The notes below the pieces were generated by a model. It saw nothing but the letters and a program-made list of their open reading frames with translations. It did no database searches and was not told where the DNA came from. A stretch of 64,000 nucleotides of DNA from Thermoleophilaceae bacterium (GTDB taxonomy: Bacteria > Actinomycetota > Thermoleophilia > Solirubrobacterales > Thermoleophilaceae). The position numbers were made by a program, and so were the translations under genes. Shown here one piece after another: positions 16,095 to 24,055 of the stretch (the first letter of the stretch is position 1; each line of letters opens with the position of its first letter). The stretch is from contig JAUJNF010000001.1 of assembly GCA_030446485.1 (NCBI GenBank), positions 1 through 64,000 on the forward strand, read 5' to 3'.

Positions 16095-17023
16095 ACCTCC
16101 GGGTTGGCGCAGTGCGGCATGCGCCGCCCGGCCAGCCCGGCGAGCAGGTTGTCGGCGGCCATGGAGCCCATGGCCCCGCGGGCCGCGTGGGTGGCCGAGG
16201 CGATGTGGGGCACGACGGTGAGGCGCGGCGCGCTCAGGAGTGAGTGGCCGGCCGGCAGCGGCTCGGGGTCGGTCACGTCGAGCGCCGCGGCGGCGATCCA
16301 GCCCTCCCGCAGCGCGCGCTCGAGTGCGGCCGTCTGCACGATCGGCCCGCGGGCCACGTTCACGAGCGACGCGGTGGGCTTCATCGCGCGCAGCTCCCGC
16401 TCGCCGATCAGGCCGCGCGTCGCCGGGGTGAGCGGACAGTGCAGGGACACGAAGTCGGACTCGCGGAGCAGGTCCTCGAGCGGCAGGCCATCGCCGCGTC
16501 CGTGATGCACGACCCGCATCCCGAACCCCTCCGCGCGGCGGGCCACCGCCCGTCCGATGCGGCCCAGGCCGACGATCCCGAGCGTGGCGCCGTGCACGTC
16601 CTCGCCGAGCAGGCGGGCGGGCTCCCACGTGAGCCACTCGCCCGAGCGCACCTCGCCCGTCGCCTCCTCCAGGCGGCGCGCGGCGGCAAGGATCAGCGCG
16701 AAGCCGAGGTCCGCCGTGGCCTCCGTGAGCACCCCGGGCGTCGTGCCCACCGGGATGCCGCGCGCCGTGGCGGCAGCGAGGTCGACGTTGTCGGAGCCCA
16801 CGGCGAAGCATGAGATCGCGCGAAGGTCCGGACAGGCGTCGATCAGGGCGGCGTCGACCCGGTCGGTGAGCAGGCAGAGCAGGCCCTCGCATCCCAGCGC
16901 GCGCTGGACGAGGACCTCGTGCGAAGGAGGCAGGCGCTCGGCCCAGACGTCCACCTCGTGCTCGGCCGCGATGCGGCGGAGGACCTCGCCGGGCAGGAGC
17001 CGGGTGACAAGACAGCGCGCCAT
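16085..17023 (-). CDS. D-isomer specific 2-hydroxyacid dehydrogenase
   Basis: A 312-residue NAD(P)-dependent dehydrogenase acting on a D-2-hydroxyacid/2-oxoacid pair. The Rossmann motif is LGIVGLGRIGRAVARRAEGFG; the catalytic Arg, Glu and His lie in VNVARGPIVQ, DVTDPEPLP and VVPHIASAT. The LHCPLTPATRGLI block is typical. Comparable sequences are annotated as glyoxylate/hydroxypyruvate reductases or phosphoglycerate dehydrogenase-like proteins; specificity cannot be set. Start ATG 17021-17023 lies five bases after the TetR stop, so the pair is an operon. Confidence 0.88.
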   Translation of the reverse strand: MARCLVTRLLPGEVLRRIAAEHEVDVWAERLPPSHEVLVQRALGCEGLLCLLTDRVDAALIDACPDLRAISCFAVGSDNVDLAAATARGIPVGTTPGVLTEATADLGFALILAAARRLEEATGEVRSGEWLTWEPARLLGEDVHGATLGIVGLGRIGRAVARRAEGFGMRVVHHGRGDGLPLEDLLRESDFVSLHCPLTPATRGLIGERELRAMKPTASLVNVARGPIVQTAALERALREGWIAAAALDVTDPEPLPAGHSLLSAPRLTVVPHIASATHAARGAMGSMAADNLLAGLAGRRMPHCANPEVYG

Positions 17024-17028
17024 GGCCG

Positions 17029-17613
17029 TCAGGCGCGCAGACCCTCCATCAGCGCCACCAGCGCCTCCTCCACCTCCCCGCGGGCGGCTGGATCTCCGGC
17101 CACCACCATCCCGGCCTCGCTCATGGCCCCTAGCAGCAGGTGCGCGAGCGGCTTGACCGGTTGCGGCCTGAGCACGCCGGCCTCCATGGCTCCCTGCAGG
17201 CCCAGCGACACGAGGTCCAGGCCGTAGCGCGCGCTGATCTCGCGCCATTCCTGCCAGCCGAGCACCGCCGGCGCGTCCACCAGGATGATCCGCATCACCG
17301 CCGGATCGGCGCACGCCTCGAGCCACGTGCGGACGCCGGTCTCGAGCAGCGCCCAGGGATCCCGCGCAGAGCCCATGGCCTCGCCGATGGAGCGCACGAG
17401 CTCCTCCTCCACGTCCTCGTACACCGCGCGGAACAGGTCGCGCTTGTCGACGAAGTGGTGGTAGAGCGCGCCGCGCGTGACTCCCGCGCTTCGCACCAGC
17501 TCCTCGGTGCCGACCGCCGCGAACCCGCGCGCGGCAAACAGCTCCCGCCCGGCGCGCAACAGAGCGCCGCGGGTCGCCTCAGAGCGCTCGGTTTGCCTCG
17601 TCCCTCCCTCCAC
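17029..17613 (-). CDS. TetR/AcrR family transcriptional regulator
   Basis: A 194-residue one-component regulator. The N-terminal helix-turn-helix is clear: LLRAGRELFAARGFAAVGTEELVRSAGVTRGALYHHFVDKRDLF. The C-terminal ligand-binding half is helical with VMRIILVDAPAVLGW. It is divergent from the alpha/beta hydrolase gene; the 96 bases between hold a perfect inverted repeat, the likely operator for both directions. It is cotranscribed with the hydroxyacid dehydrogenase downstream. Confidence 0.92.
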   Translation of the reverse strand: MEGGTRQTERSEATRGALLRAGRELFAARGFAAVGTEELVRSAGVTRGALYHHFVDKRDLFRAVYEDVEEELVRSIGEAMGSARDPWALLETGVRTWLEACADPAVMRIILVDAPAVLGWQEWREISARYGLDLVSLGLQGAMEAGVLRPQPVKPLAHLLLGAMSEAGMVVAGDPAARGEVEEALVALMEGLRA

Positions 17614-17637
17614 ACCCCAAACCTACCCACCGATGGT

Positions 17638-17662
17638 TGACATACGTGCAGCCTGTATGTCA
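17638..17662. promoter_or_regulatory. TetR-type operator, TGACATAC-N9-GTATGTCA
   Basis: A perfect 8-bp inverted repeat with a 9-base spacer lies between the divergent tetR-like and hydrolase genes, 24 bases from the regulator start. It overlaps a TTGACA hexamer (17637-17642) that could be a -35 element for the hydrolase. Size and place fit a TetR operator; binding is inferred. Confidence 0.65.
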
Positions 17663-17676
17663 TGCTGGCCGTGTTC

Positions 17677-17691
17677 CGTACACACTGTATG
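17677..17691. promoter_or_regulatory. second imperfect operator-like repeat
   Basis: CGTACA-CAC-TGTATG is an imperfect inverted repeat sharing the TGTATG half-site with the upstream palindrome. It lies just before the ATG of the hydrolase, and could be a second TetR contact. Weak on its own. Confidence 0.35.
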
Positions 17692-17709
17692 CGACCGGAG
17701 GGCTCGAAC

Positions 17710-18642
17710 ATGGCCACAGCAGCTGAGCAGGACACCACGGCGACCACGAGCGGGCCGCTGCCCGCGCAGACGCTGACGGGCCGCGCCGGCTGGCGGGCCG
17801 ACTCGCTCGGGCCCGCCCGGGTGGTCGAAGTGCCGCACGGAACCGTCGCCTATCACGAGCGGGGCAAGGGGCGCCCCCTCGTGTTCGTGCACGGGGCACT
17901 CGTGAACGCCAACCTCTGGCGCAAGGTCATCGAGCCGCTCGGCCGCGACTTCCGCTGCGTGGTACCCGACCTACCACTCGGTTCGCACCGCCTGCCGCTG
18001 CGCGCGGGCGCCGACCTCAGCCCGCCAGGGCTCGCAAGCCTGATCGCCGACGTGATCGGCGAGCTGGGCCTCGAGGACCCGGTGCTGATCGGCAACGACA
18101 CGGGCGGCGGCCTGTCGCAGATCGTGGCCGCCAACCACCCCGAGCGCCTCGGCTCGCTCGTCCTCACCTCGTGCGACGCCTTCGACAACTTCCCGCCGAA
18201 GGCCTTCCGGCCGCTGGTTCGGCTCGCGTCCGGCGTGCCGGGAGTCCTGCAGGCGGTAATGGCTCCAATGAGGCTGCGCCCCGTGCGGCGCCTGCCGATC
18301 GCCTACGGGTGGCTTGCCAAGAAGCCGTTCGAGCGCCGCGTCGCCGACTCCTACGCGCTGCCGTCCGGCGCGAGCGCCGGCGTGCGGCGCGACGCGCGTG
18401 CCGCGTTCGGGGCCCTGAACCCGCGCCACACGCTCGCCGCGGCCACGCGCCTGCGGGACTTCGACCGCCCGGCGCTGATCGCGTGGGCGCGGGAGGACCG
18501 CTTCTTCCCTCCGGCGCACGCCGAGCGGCTCGCGGAGATCCTGCCGAACGCCCGCCTCGAGTGGGTCGACGACTCCTACACGTTCGTCAGCGAGGACCAG
18601 CCCGAGCGTCTGGTGCAGCTGATCCGCGGCTTCGCCGGCTGA
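17710..18642 (+). CDS. alpha/beta hydrolase with Asp nucleophile elbow
   Basis: A 310-residue alpha/beta hydrolase. The oxyanion region is VFVHGALVNANLWR, and the nucleophile elbow reads IGNDTGGG, placing Asp where Ser is usual, as in haloalkane dehalogenases and epoxide hydrolases. The acid is in WAREDRFFP. Where the catalytic His is expected the sequence is DSYTFVSEDQPERL, with no His, so activity may differ from the standard mechanism. ATG 17710-17712 was chosen over an in-frame ATG 16 codons upstream that would sit inside the operator. Divergent from and probably repressed by the TetR gene. Confidence 0.85.
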   Translation: MATAAEQDTTATTSGPLPAQTLTGRAGWRADSLGPARVVEVPHGTVAYHERGKGRPLVFVHGALVNANLWRKVIEPLGRDFRCVVPDLPLGSHRLPLRAGADLSPPGLASLIADVIGELGLEDPVLIGNDTGGGLSQIVAANHPERLGSLVLTSCDAFDNFPPKAFRPLVRLASGVPGVLQAVMAPMRLRPVRRLPIAYGWLAKKPFERRVADSYALPSGASAGVRRDARAAFGALNPRHTLAAATRLRDFDRPALIAWAREDRFFPPAHAERLAEILPNARLEWVDDSYTFVSEDQPERLVQLIRGFAG

Positions 18643-18681
18643 CGGGAGCACGACGCGCGCGACCGCCCCGTCGCTCGGTCC

Positions 18682-19887
18682 TCAGGCCAGCGCGAGGGCC
18701 GGCAGCGGCAGGTCGCTTGCGGCCGTCACTCGGTCCCGCCCATCGTCCTTCGCCCGGTAGAGGGCGGCATCGGCTGTCGAAACGAGCCGCTCGAGCTCCA
18801 TGCTCCCCCGTGCGGCCGCGACGCCGAAGCTGGCGGTGATCGGTTCGTCGATGCCGGGAATACGCACGCTCCGGACCGCGGCGTGCAGCTTGCCGGCCAC
18901 CACCAGGGCGCCCTCCTCGTCGGTGTCGGGCAGGAGCACCATGAACTCCTCCCCGCCGTACCGCCCCACGGCGTCTCCGGCGCGCAGCTCGGCGCGCACG
19001 ATGGGACCGACGGAGGCCAGTACTTCGTCTCCCTTCGCGTGCCCGTACACGTCGTTGACGGCCTTGAAGTGATCGAGGTCGATCATCACCGCCGCCAGCG
19101 GCGTGTCGGTGCGGGCGGCGTGCCCCGCCATGCGCTTGAGCGACTCGTCCAGAGAGGCCCGGTTGGGAAGGCCGGTGACACTGTCCTCGTGGGCCGCCCT
19201 GCGCGCACTCCTGAGCTGCCGCCGGCTGCGCCAGTAGACGAGACCCAGCGCTGCGAGCATGCCGGTGAGCGCCGCCAGAGCCAACTTCACCGTGTCGGGG
19301 ATGCCGCTGATCACGTTGAGGACCGGCGGAAGCACGCCCCCGGCGTTCTGACTGCGCTCCGCGGGCGACGCGGGGTCCGCCTTGGTCGTGGTCGCCCCGG
19401 GTGAGCGGCGTGCCGACGGCTTCCTCGCCGCCAGCCGGGCCCGGCGGGCGGCGCGACGAGCGCTTCTTCGGGTGGGCCGCTTCGAGCGACCAAAAGCTCC
19501 ACGCCCCCTCCGAGCGCGCGGGAAAGCGCTTTGAGCGCCCGGCGCGGGAGCGCTGCCCGAGCCGCGCCCGGACGAGGAGCCACCGTCCTGCGGCGGAGAC
19601 GATCGGGGCGCCGGGTCACGCGCCGGTCGCGAGGAGGTTGACCCGCTGGGCGCTGCCCCGCCCGAGTCGTCCTGCCGGGGCGGGGGCGGAGCGATCACGT
19701 CGGAGACCGCCTGGTCGCCGGTGGACACGGCGTCGTCGACCGGCTCGACGCCCGTGGCCGGCGGCCGCACGGGCAGCGTCTGGGCCGCGGAGGTTGAGGG
19801 AACGGCCACGGCAGCCGTGATCACCGCGCCAACGGCCAGCGCGGTGATCCGCGGGGCCGGGGTGATGCGTATGCGGCGGCGCGCCAT
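18682..19887 (-). CDS. GGDEF-domain diguanylate cyclase with Pro/Ala-rich outer segment
   Basis: A 401-residue protein that should make cyclic di-GMP. It has a signal-like N-terminal helix (ITALAVGAVITAAVAVPSTSA), a roughly 160-residue low-complexity Pro/Ser/Arg-rich stretch, a membrane helix (VKLALAALTGMLAALGLVYW), then a complete GGDEF domain: DSVTGLPNRASLDE, MIDLDHFKAVND, the active-site YGGEEFMVLLPDTD and ADAALYRAKDDGRDRV. The basic outer segment has no domain and could touch the cell wall. No RxxD inhibitory site was evident before GGEEF. ATG start. The hydrolase gene converges on its end. Confidence 0.9.
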   Translation of the reverse strand: MARRRIRITPAPRITALAVGAVITAAVAVPSTSAAQTLPVRPPATGVEPVDDAVSTGDQAVSDVIAPPPPRQDDSGGAAPSGSTSSRPARDPAPRSSPPQDGGSSSGRGSGSAPAPGAQSAFPRARRGRGAFGRSKRPTRRSARRAARRARLAARKPSARRSPGATTTKADPASPAERSQNAGGVLPPVLNVISGIPDTVKLALAALTGMLAALGLVYWRSRRQLRSARRAAHEDSVTGLPNRASLDESLKRMAGHAARTDTPLAAVMIDLDHFKAVNDVYGHAKGDEVLASVGPIVRAELRAGDAVGRYGGEEFMVLLPDTDEEGALVVAGKLHAAVRSVRIPGIDEPITASFGVAAARGSMELERLVSTADAALYRAKDDGRDRVTAASDLPLPALALA

Positions 19888-19987
19888 CGCCTCCGTATCG
19901 GCCCCCCCGGCCAGCGGCCCAATGGGCCACTCGTCCAGCCTGCAACGTTCCTGTCAACCAGCCCGCCCACCTGGGACGGGGCCGGGC

Positions 19988-21583
19988 TCAGTCCTCCAGC
20001 TCGTCGTAGGCCGGGATGGTCAGGAACTCGACGAAGCGCTCCGCGGTGGCCACCTGCTCGAACAGCGCGCGAGACTGGTCGGGCCGGCCCTCGGTGTCGA
20101 ACCACTCGTCGTCGCCGACCTCCTCCCTGATGCGGGCGAGCTCCTCGTCCTCGAGCCGGCTCACGAGCTCAGGCGTGACCGGCCGGCCGTCCTCGAGCCG
20201 GGCGCCGTGACTCAGCCACTGCCACACCTGCGAACGCGCGATCTCGGCCGTGGCAGCGTCCTCCATCAGGCCGTAGATGCCGGCGGCCCCGTTGCCCCGC
20301 AGCCACGACGAGATGTACTGGATCCCGACGTTCACGTTGCCGCGCAGGCCGGCCTCCGTGATCTCGCCGGGGGTGGCCGGCACGTCGAGCAGGTCGAGAG
20401 CCGACACCTCGACCTCGTCGCGCCGGCGGTCGACCTGGTTCGGCCGCTCGCCCAGCACCGCGTCGAACTCCTCCAGCGCCGCGGCCACGGCGTCGGGGTG
20501 GGCCACCCAGGTGCCGTCGAAACCGTTCCCCGCCTCGCGCCGCTTGTCGGCGCGGACCCCTGCGACGGCCCGCGCGTTGGCCTCCGGATCGGTGCGCGAC
20601 GGGATCACCGCGGCCATCCCGCCCATGGCGTGCGCCCCGCGCCGGTGGCAGGTCTTCACGAGCAGCTCGGTGTAGGCGTGCATGAACGGCACGGTCATGG
20701 TCACCTTGGCGCGGTCCGGCAGCATGAACTCCGGGCGCGTGCGGAAGCGCTTGATCATGCTGAAGATGTAGTCCCACCGCCCGGCGTTGAGCCCCGCGGA
20801 GTGGTCGCGCAGCTCGTACAGGATCTCGTCCATCTCGAAGGCCGCGGGCACGGTCTCGATCAGCACCGTGGCCCTGATCGTGCCGTGCGGCAGATCCAGC
20901 GCGTCCTGGGCCCACACGAACACGTCGTTCCACAGCCGCGCCTCCAGGTGGCTCTCCATCTTGGGCAGGTAGAGATAGGGCCCGCTGCCGCGGTCCACGA
21001 GACGCCTGGCGTTGTGGAAGAGATAGATGCCGAAGTCCATCAGCGAGCCCGAGAGGTGCTCGCCGTCCACCAGTACGTGCTGGTCGATCAGATGCCATCC
21101 CCGCGGACGCACCAGCAGCGTGGCCGGCTCGTCGTTCAGGCGGTACTCCCTGCCGTCGAGGGCCGTGAACTCGAGGCGCCGCTCGATCGCGTCGGTGAGG
21201 TTGGCCTGCCCTTGGATCAGGTTGGCCCAGGTCGGCGAGTTCGAGTCCTCGAAGTCGGCCATGAAGCCGCGGGCACCCGAGTTCAGCGCGTTGATGAGCA
21301 TCTTGGCGCTGGTCGGGCCGGTGATCTCGACGCGCCGGTCCATGAGGTCGGGCGGCGGCGGCGCGACCTGCCAGTCGCCCTCCCGGACGCCCACGGTGCC
21401 GGGCAGGAAGTCGAGCAGCTCGCCGGCGTCGAGGCGCTCCTGCCGCTCGACGCGACGCTGGAGGAGCTCTAGGCGACGATGGTTGAAGCGTCGCTGCAGC
21501 TCGGCGACGAATCCGAGCGCGGGCTCGCTCAGCACCTCCCCGTAGCGCCCTTCCGTTGAGCCCCTCAGCTCGACGCCCTCCAC
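19988..21583 (-). CDS. aceB: malate synthase A
   Basis: A 531-residue malate synthase that condenses glyoxylate with acetyl-CoA to give malate, second step of the glyoxylate bypass and a sink for glycolate carbon. Family marks: RRVEITGPTSAKMLINALNS, FMADFEDSNSPTWANLI, LYLPKMESHLEARLWND, LIETVPAAFEMDEILYELR, GRWDYIFSMIK and FDGTWVAHPD. Length matches the A form (about 530) rather than the long G form. The gene starts only two bases after glcF ends on the same strand, so glyoxylate made by GlcDEF is directly linked to its use. Confidence 0.95.
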   Translation of the reverse strand: MEGVELRGSTEGRYGEVLSEPALGFVAELQRRFNHRRLELLQRRVERQERLDAGELLDFLPGTVGVREGDWQVAPPPPDLMDRRVEITGPTSAKMLINALNSGARGFMADFEDSNSPTWANLIQGQANLTDAIERRLEFTALDGREYRLNDEPATLLVRPRGWHLIDQHVLVDGEHLSGSLMDFGIYLFHNARRLVDRGSGPYLYLPKMESHLEARLWNDVFVWAQDALDLPHGTIRATVLIETVPAAFEMDEILYELRDHSAGLNAGRWDYIFSMIKRFRTRPEFMLPDRAKVTMTVPFMHAYTELLVKTCHRRGAHAMGGMAAVIPSRTDPEANARAVAGVRADKRREAGNGFDGTWVAHPDAVAAALEEFDAVLGERPNQVDRRRDEVEVSALDLLDVPATPGEITEAGLRGNVNVGIQYISSWLRGNGAAGIYGLMEDAATAEIARSQVWQWLSHGARLEDGRPVTPELVSRLEDEELARIREEVGDDEWFDTEGRPDQSRALFEQVATAERFVEFLTIPAYDELED

Positions 21584-21585
21584 GC

Positions 21586-22887
21586 TCAGCTCCCCTCGAT
21601 CGACATCCGCAGCAGCTCCAACGGGTGGTACACGGGGAGCGGCCGCCCGAGTCCCTTCAGGTGGGCGGTGATCTGCAGGGTGCAGCCGGGGTTCGCCGAG
21701 GCGAAGGCCTCGGCGCCCGTGGCCAGCAGCCTCTCGGCCTTGCGGCGCCCCAGCTCGGCGCCCGCCTCCGGCTCGAGGATGTTCCAGATGCCGGCCGAGC
21801 CGCAGCAGATCTCCCAGCCCTCGGGCTCGAGCACCTCCATCCCGGGGATCGAGCGGAGCAGCTCGCGCGGCTGCGACCGCACGCCCTGCGCGTGGGCGAG
21901 GTGGCAGGCATCGTGGTAGGCCACGCGCATGGGCAGTGGCCGCCGCCGGGCGACAGGTTCAAAGTCCGCGAGCAGCTCGTGCACGTCGCGAACCTTGCCC
22001 GAGAAGGTGGCGGCGCGCTCCGCCCAGACGCCCGGCTCGTCGCGCATCACGTGCCCGTAGTCCTTCATTGACGAGCCGCAGCCCGCGGAGTTCACCGCCA
22101 CGTAGTCGCAGCCCTCGAAGGCCTCGATGTTGGCCTTGGCCAGCGCGATGGCCTCGTCCTGCACGCCGGTGTGGAGCATCAGCGCCCCGCAGCAGCGCGG
22201 CCGGCTCGGCACGTGCAGCTCGAAGCCCTCGGCCTGCAGGACCCTGGCGGTGGCCACGTTCACGTGCCCGAAGAAGACGCGCTGCACGCAGCCCTGGAGC
22301 ATGCCCACCCGCGCCCGCCGCTCGCCCCTCGGCCGGATCGCCGCGGGCAGGCGCCGCTGGGTCGACCGCAGCGGTACGTCGGGCGCGAGCTGCTCGAGCG
22401 CCCTGAGGCGCGGGAGCCGGTCGAGCACGCCGCTCGCGCCGACCACGCGGTCGAGCCCGCTCCGGCGGTAGGCCGCGAGCAGCGGCGCGCCGGCGCGCAG
22501 GCGCGCGGGATGGGTGAAGCCCGCGAAGATCAGCCGCCGCGCGAACCGCTGGGCGCGCGAGCGCGGGAAGTTGCGCTCCACCTGCGCACGGGTGTCCTCG
22601 ATCAGCTTGTCGTACTGCACGCCAGACGGGCACGCCGTGACGCACGCCATGCAGCCCAGGCAGCGGTCGAAGTGCGTGATCATCGGCGCCGACAGCTCGC
22701 TGCCCTCCTCGAGCCCGTTGCGCATCAGGACGATGCGCCCGCGCGGCGAGTCCATCTCCTCGCCCCACAGCACGTACGTCGGGCACGTCGGCAGGCAGAA
22801 GCCGCAGTGCACGCAGTCCTCGATCAGGTCGAGCTGCGGCGGATGGTGGGCGTCGAAGGCGCGCTTGGTGTCGACGCCCCCCGTCAT
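21586..22887 (-). CDS. glcF: glycolate oxidase iron-sulfur subunit
   Basis: A 433-residue electron-transfer subunit of glycolate dehydrogenase. Two 4Fe-4S ferredoxin motifs lie near the N-terminus (CVHCGFCLPTCPTY and CLGCMACVTACPSG). The rest has the two CCG-type cysteine domains (PRCCGALMLHTG and EICCGSAGIWN) that bind a further cluster or heme partner. It passes electrons from the GlcD/GlcE flavins to the respiratory chain. ATG 22885-22887 overlaps the glcE stop as ATGA. Together with glcD and glcE it is a complete GlcDEF set. Confidence 0.93.
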   Translation of the reverse strand: MTGGVDTKRAFDAHHPPQLDLIEDCVHCGFCLPTCPTYVLWGEEMDSPRGRIVLMRNGLEEGSELSAPMITHFDRCLGCMACVTACPSGVQYDKLIEDTRAQVERNFPRSRAQRFARRLIFAGFTHPARLRAGAPLLAAYRRSGLDRVVGASGVLDRLPRLRALEQLAPDVPLRSTQRRLPAAIRPRGERRARVGMLQGCVQRVFFGHVNVATARVLQAEGFELHVPSRPRCCGALMLHTGVQDEAIALAKANIEAFEGCDYVAVNSAGCGSSMKDYGHVMRDEPGVWAERAATFSGKVRDVHELLADFEPVARRRPLPMRVAYHDACHLAHAQGVRSQPRELLRSIPGMEVLEPEGWEICCGSAGIWNILEPEAGAELGRRKAERLLATGAEAFASANPGCTLQITAHLKGLGRPLPVYHPLELLRMSIEGS

Positions 22888-24053
22888 ATACCGCCGACGT
22901 ACAGGCCGCGATTGCAGGCGCCGGCCGGATCGAACTGCGCCTTGAGCCGCCGCATGAGCTGGAGCTCGGCACCCTCGGGCACGCCCCACGGGTCGACGGC
23001 CTCCCGCACCGCGGCGGGCGCGTCGAGCACCACGCACGGCGAGGGCGCGAGCGCGCGCCGCAGATGCTCGACCGCGGCGGCCGCTCCTTCGCCGTCGTCG
23101 ACGCACACGTACGACACTCCGGCGGCCACGCGGGTGGCCACCGACCTGGCGCCCGCCGCCTCGGACGCGCGCCACACGGCCTCGAGTTGCGCCTGCACGC
23201 CGGACACGCGCACCAACACCCCATCGGCCGAGCTTTGGGCGCGCCGCTGATCGTCCCAGAGCTGGTCGTCCTCCTCGACGAGCTCCGCGGCGAGCCCGCG
23301 CTCCTCCGCCACCCGCGCCGCGGCCTCAGCCTGCTGGCGTGCGGCCGCACCCCCACCGCGCGCCAGCACGGTTCCGCCGCCACCGCCCCAGCGCGCGTCG
23401 AGGCTCTGGAGCTCCAGCTGCGCGTGGGCCAACGCCGCGGAGACCGGGGCGAGCGCCTCGGGGTCCGCGGAGCGCACCACCGCCGTGCACGTCCCCTGCG
23501 GAAGGGGATGCAGGCGTACCGCCACCTGCACGATCGCCCCCAGCGTGCCGAAGGCCCCGGTGTTCAGCTTGGCGAGGTCGTAGCCGGCCACGTTCTTGAT
23601 CACGCGGCCGCCCGCGCGCGCGAGGGTGCCGTCGGGGAGTGCCATGGTCACGCCGAGGACCAGGTCGCGCGGCCCGCCGTAGCGGTGGCGAAGCGGCCCC
23701 GAGTCACCGCTCGCCACCACGCCGCCGACCGTGGCCGCGGCACCGTCGCCCAGGGGCGGGTCGAGGGCGAGCATCTGGCCGCTCGCGGCGAAGGCCGCCC
23801 GCGCACGGGCGAGCGGCACGCCGGCCTCGAGCACGGCGGTGAAGTCCCCCTCGTTGTGCTCGACGATGCGGTCGAGGGCGCGGGTCGAGAGCTCGAGGTC
23901 GGGGTCGGGCAGCGGATGGCCCCAGCCGAGCTTCGTCGCGCCGCCGGCCACGCGTGCCCGGCAGCCCTCGCGCGCGCAGGTGGCCAATAGGTCGGCCACC
24001 TCGGCCTGTGCGGCCGGCGCCTCCCTGCGTGGCGACGACACGGCGGGCACCAC
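22884..24053 (-). CDS. glcE: glycolate oxidase FAD-binding subunit
   Basis: A 389-residue FAD-binding (PCMH-type) protein, the second flavoprotein of glycolate dehydrogenase. Seen: RVAGGATKLGWG, AVLEAGVPLARARAAF, the LDPPLGDGAAATVGGVVASGDSGPLRHRYGG split here as two motifs GAAATVGGVVASGDSG and RYGGPRDLVLG, and RVIKNVAGYDLAKLNTGAFG. C-terminal half shorter and more variable than GlcD, as usual. GTG start three bases after the glcD stop. Located between glcD and glcF in the canonical order. Confidence 0.92.
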   Translation of the reverse strand: MVPAVSSPRREAPAAQAEVADLLATCAREGCRARVAGGATKLGWGHPLPDPDLELSTRALDRIVEHNEGDFTAVLEAGVPLARARAAFAASGQMLALDPPLGDGAAATVGGVVASGDSGPLRHRYGGPRDLVLGVTMALPDGTLARAGGRVIKNVAGYDLAKLNTGAFGTLGAIVQVAVRLHPLPQGTCTAVVRSADPEALAPVSAALAHAQLELQSLDARWGGGGGTVLARGGGAAARQQAEAAARVAEERGLAAELVEEDDQLWDDQRRAQSSADGVLVRVSGVQAQLEAVWRASEAAGARSVATRVAAGVSYVCVDDGEGAAAAVEHLRRALAPSPCVVLDAPAAVREAVDPWGVPEGAELQLMRRLKAQFDPAGACNRGLYVGGI

Positions 24054-24055
24054 TG

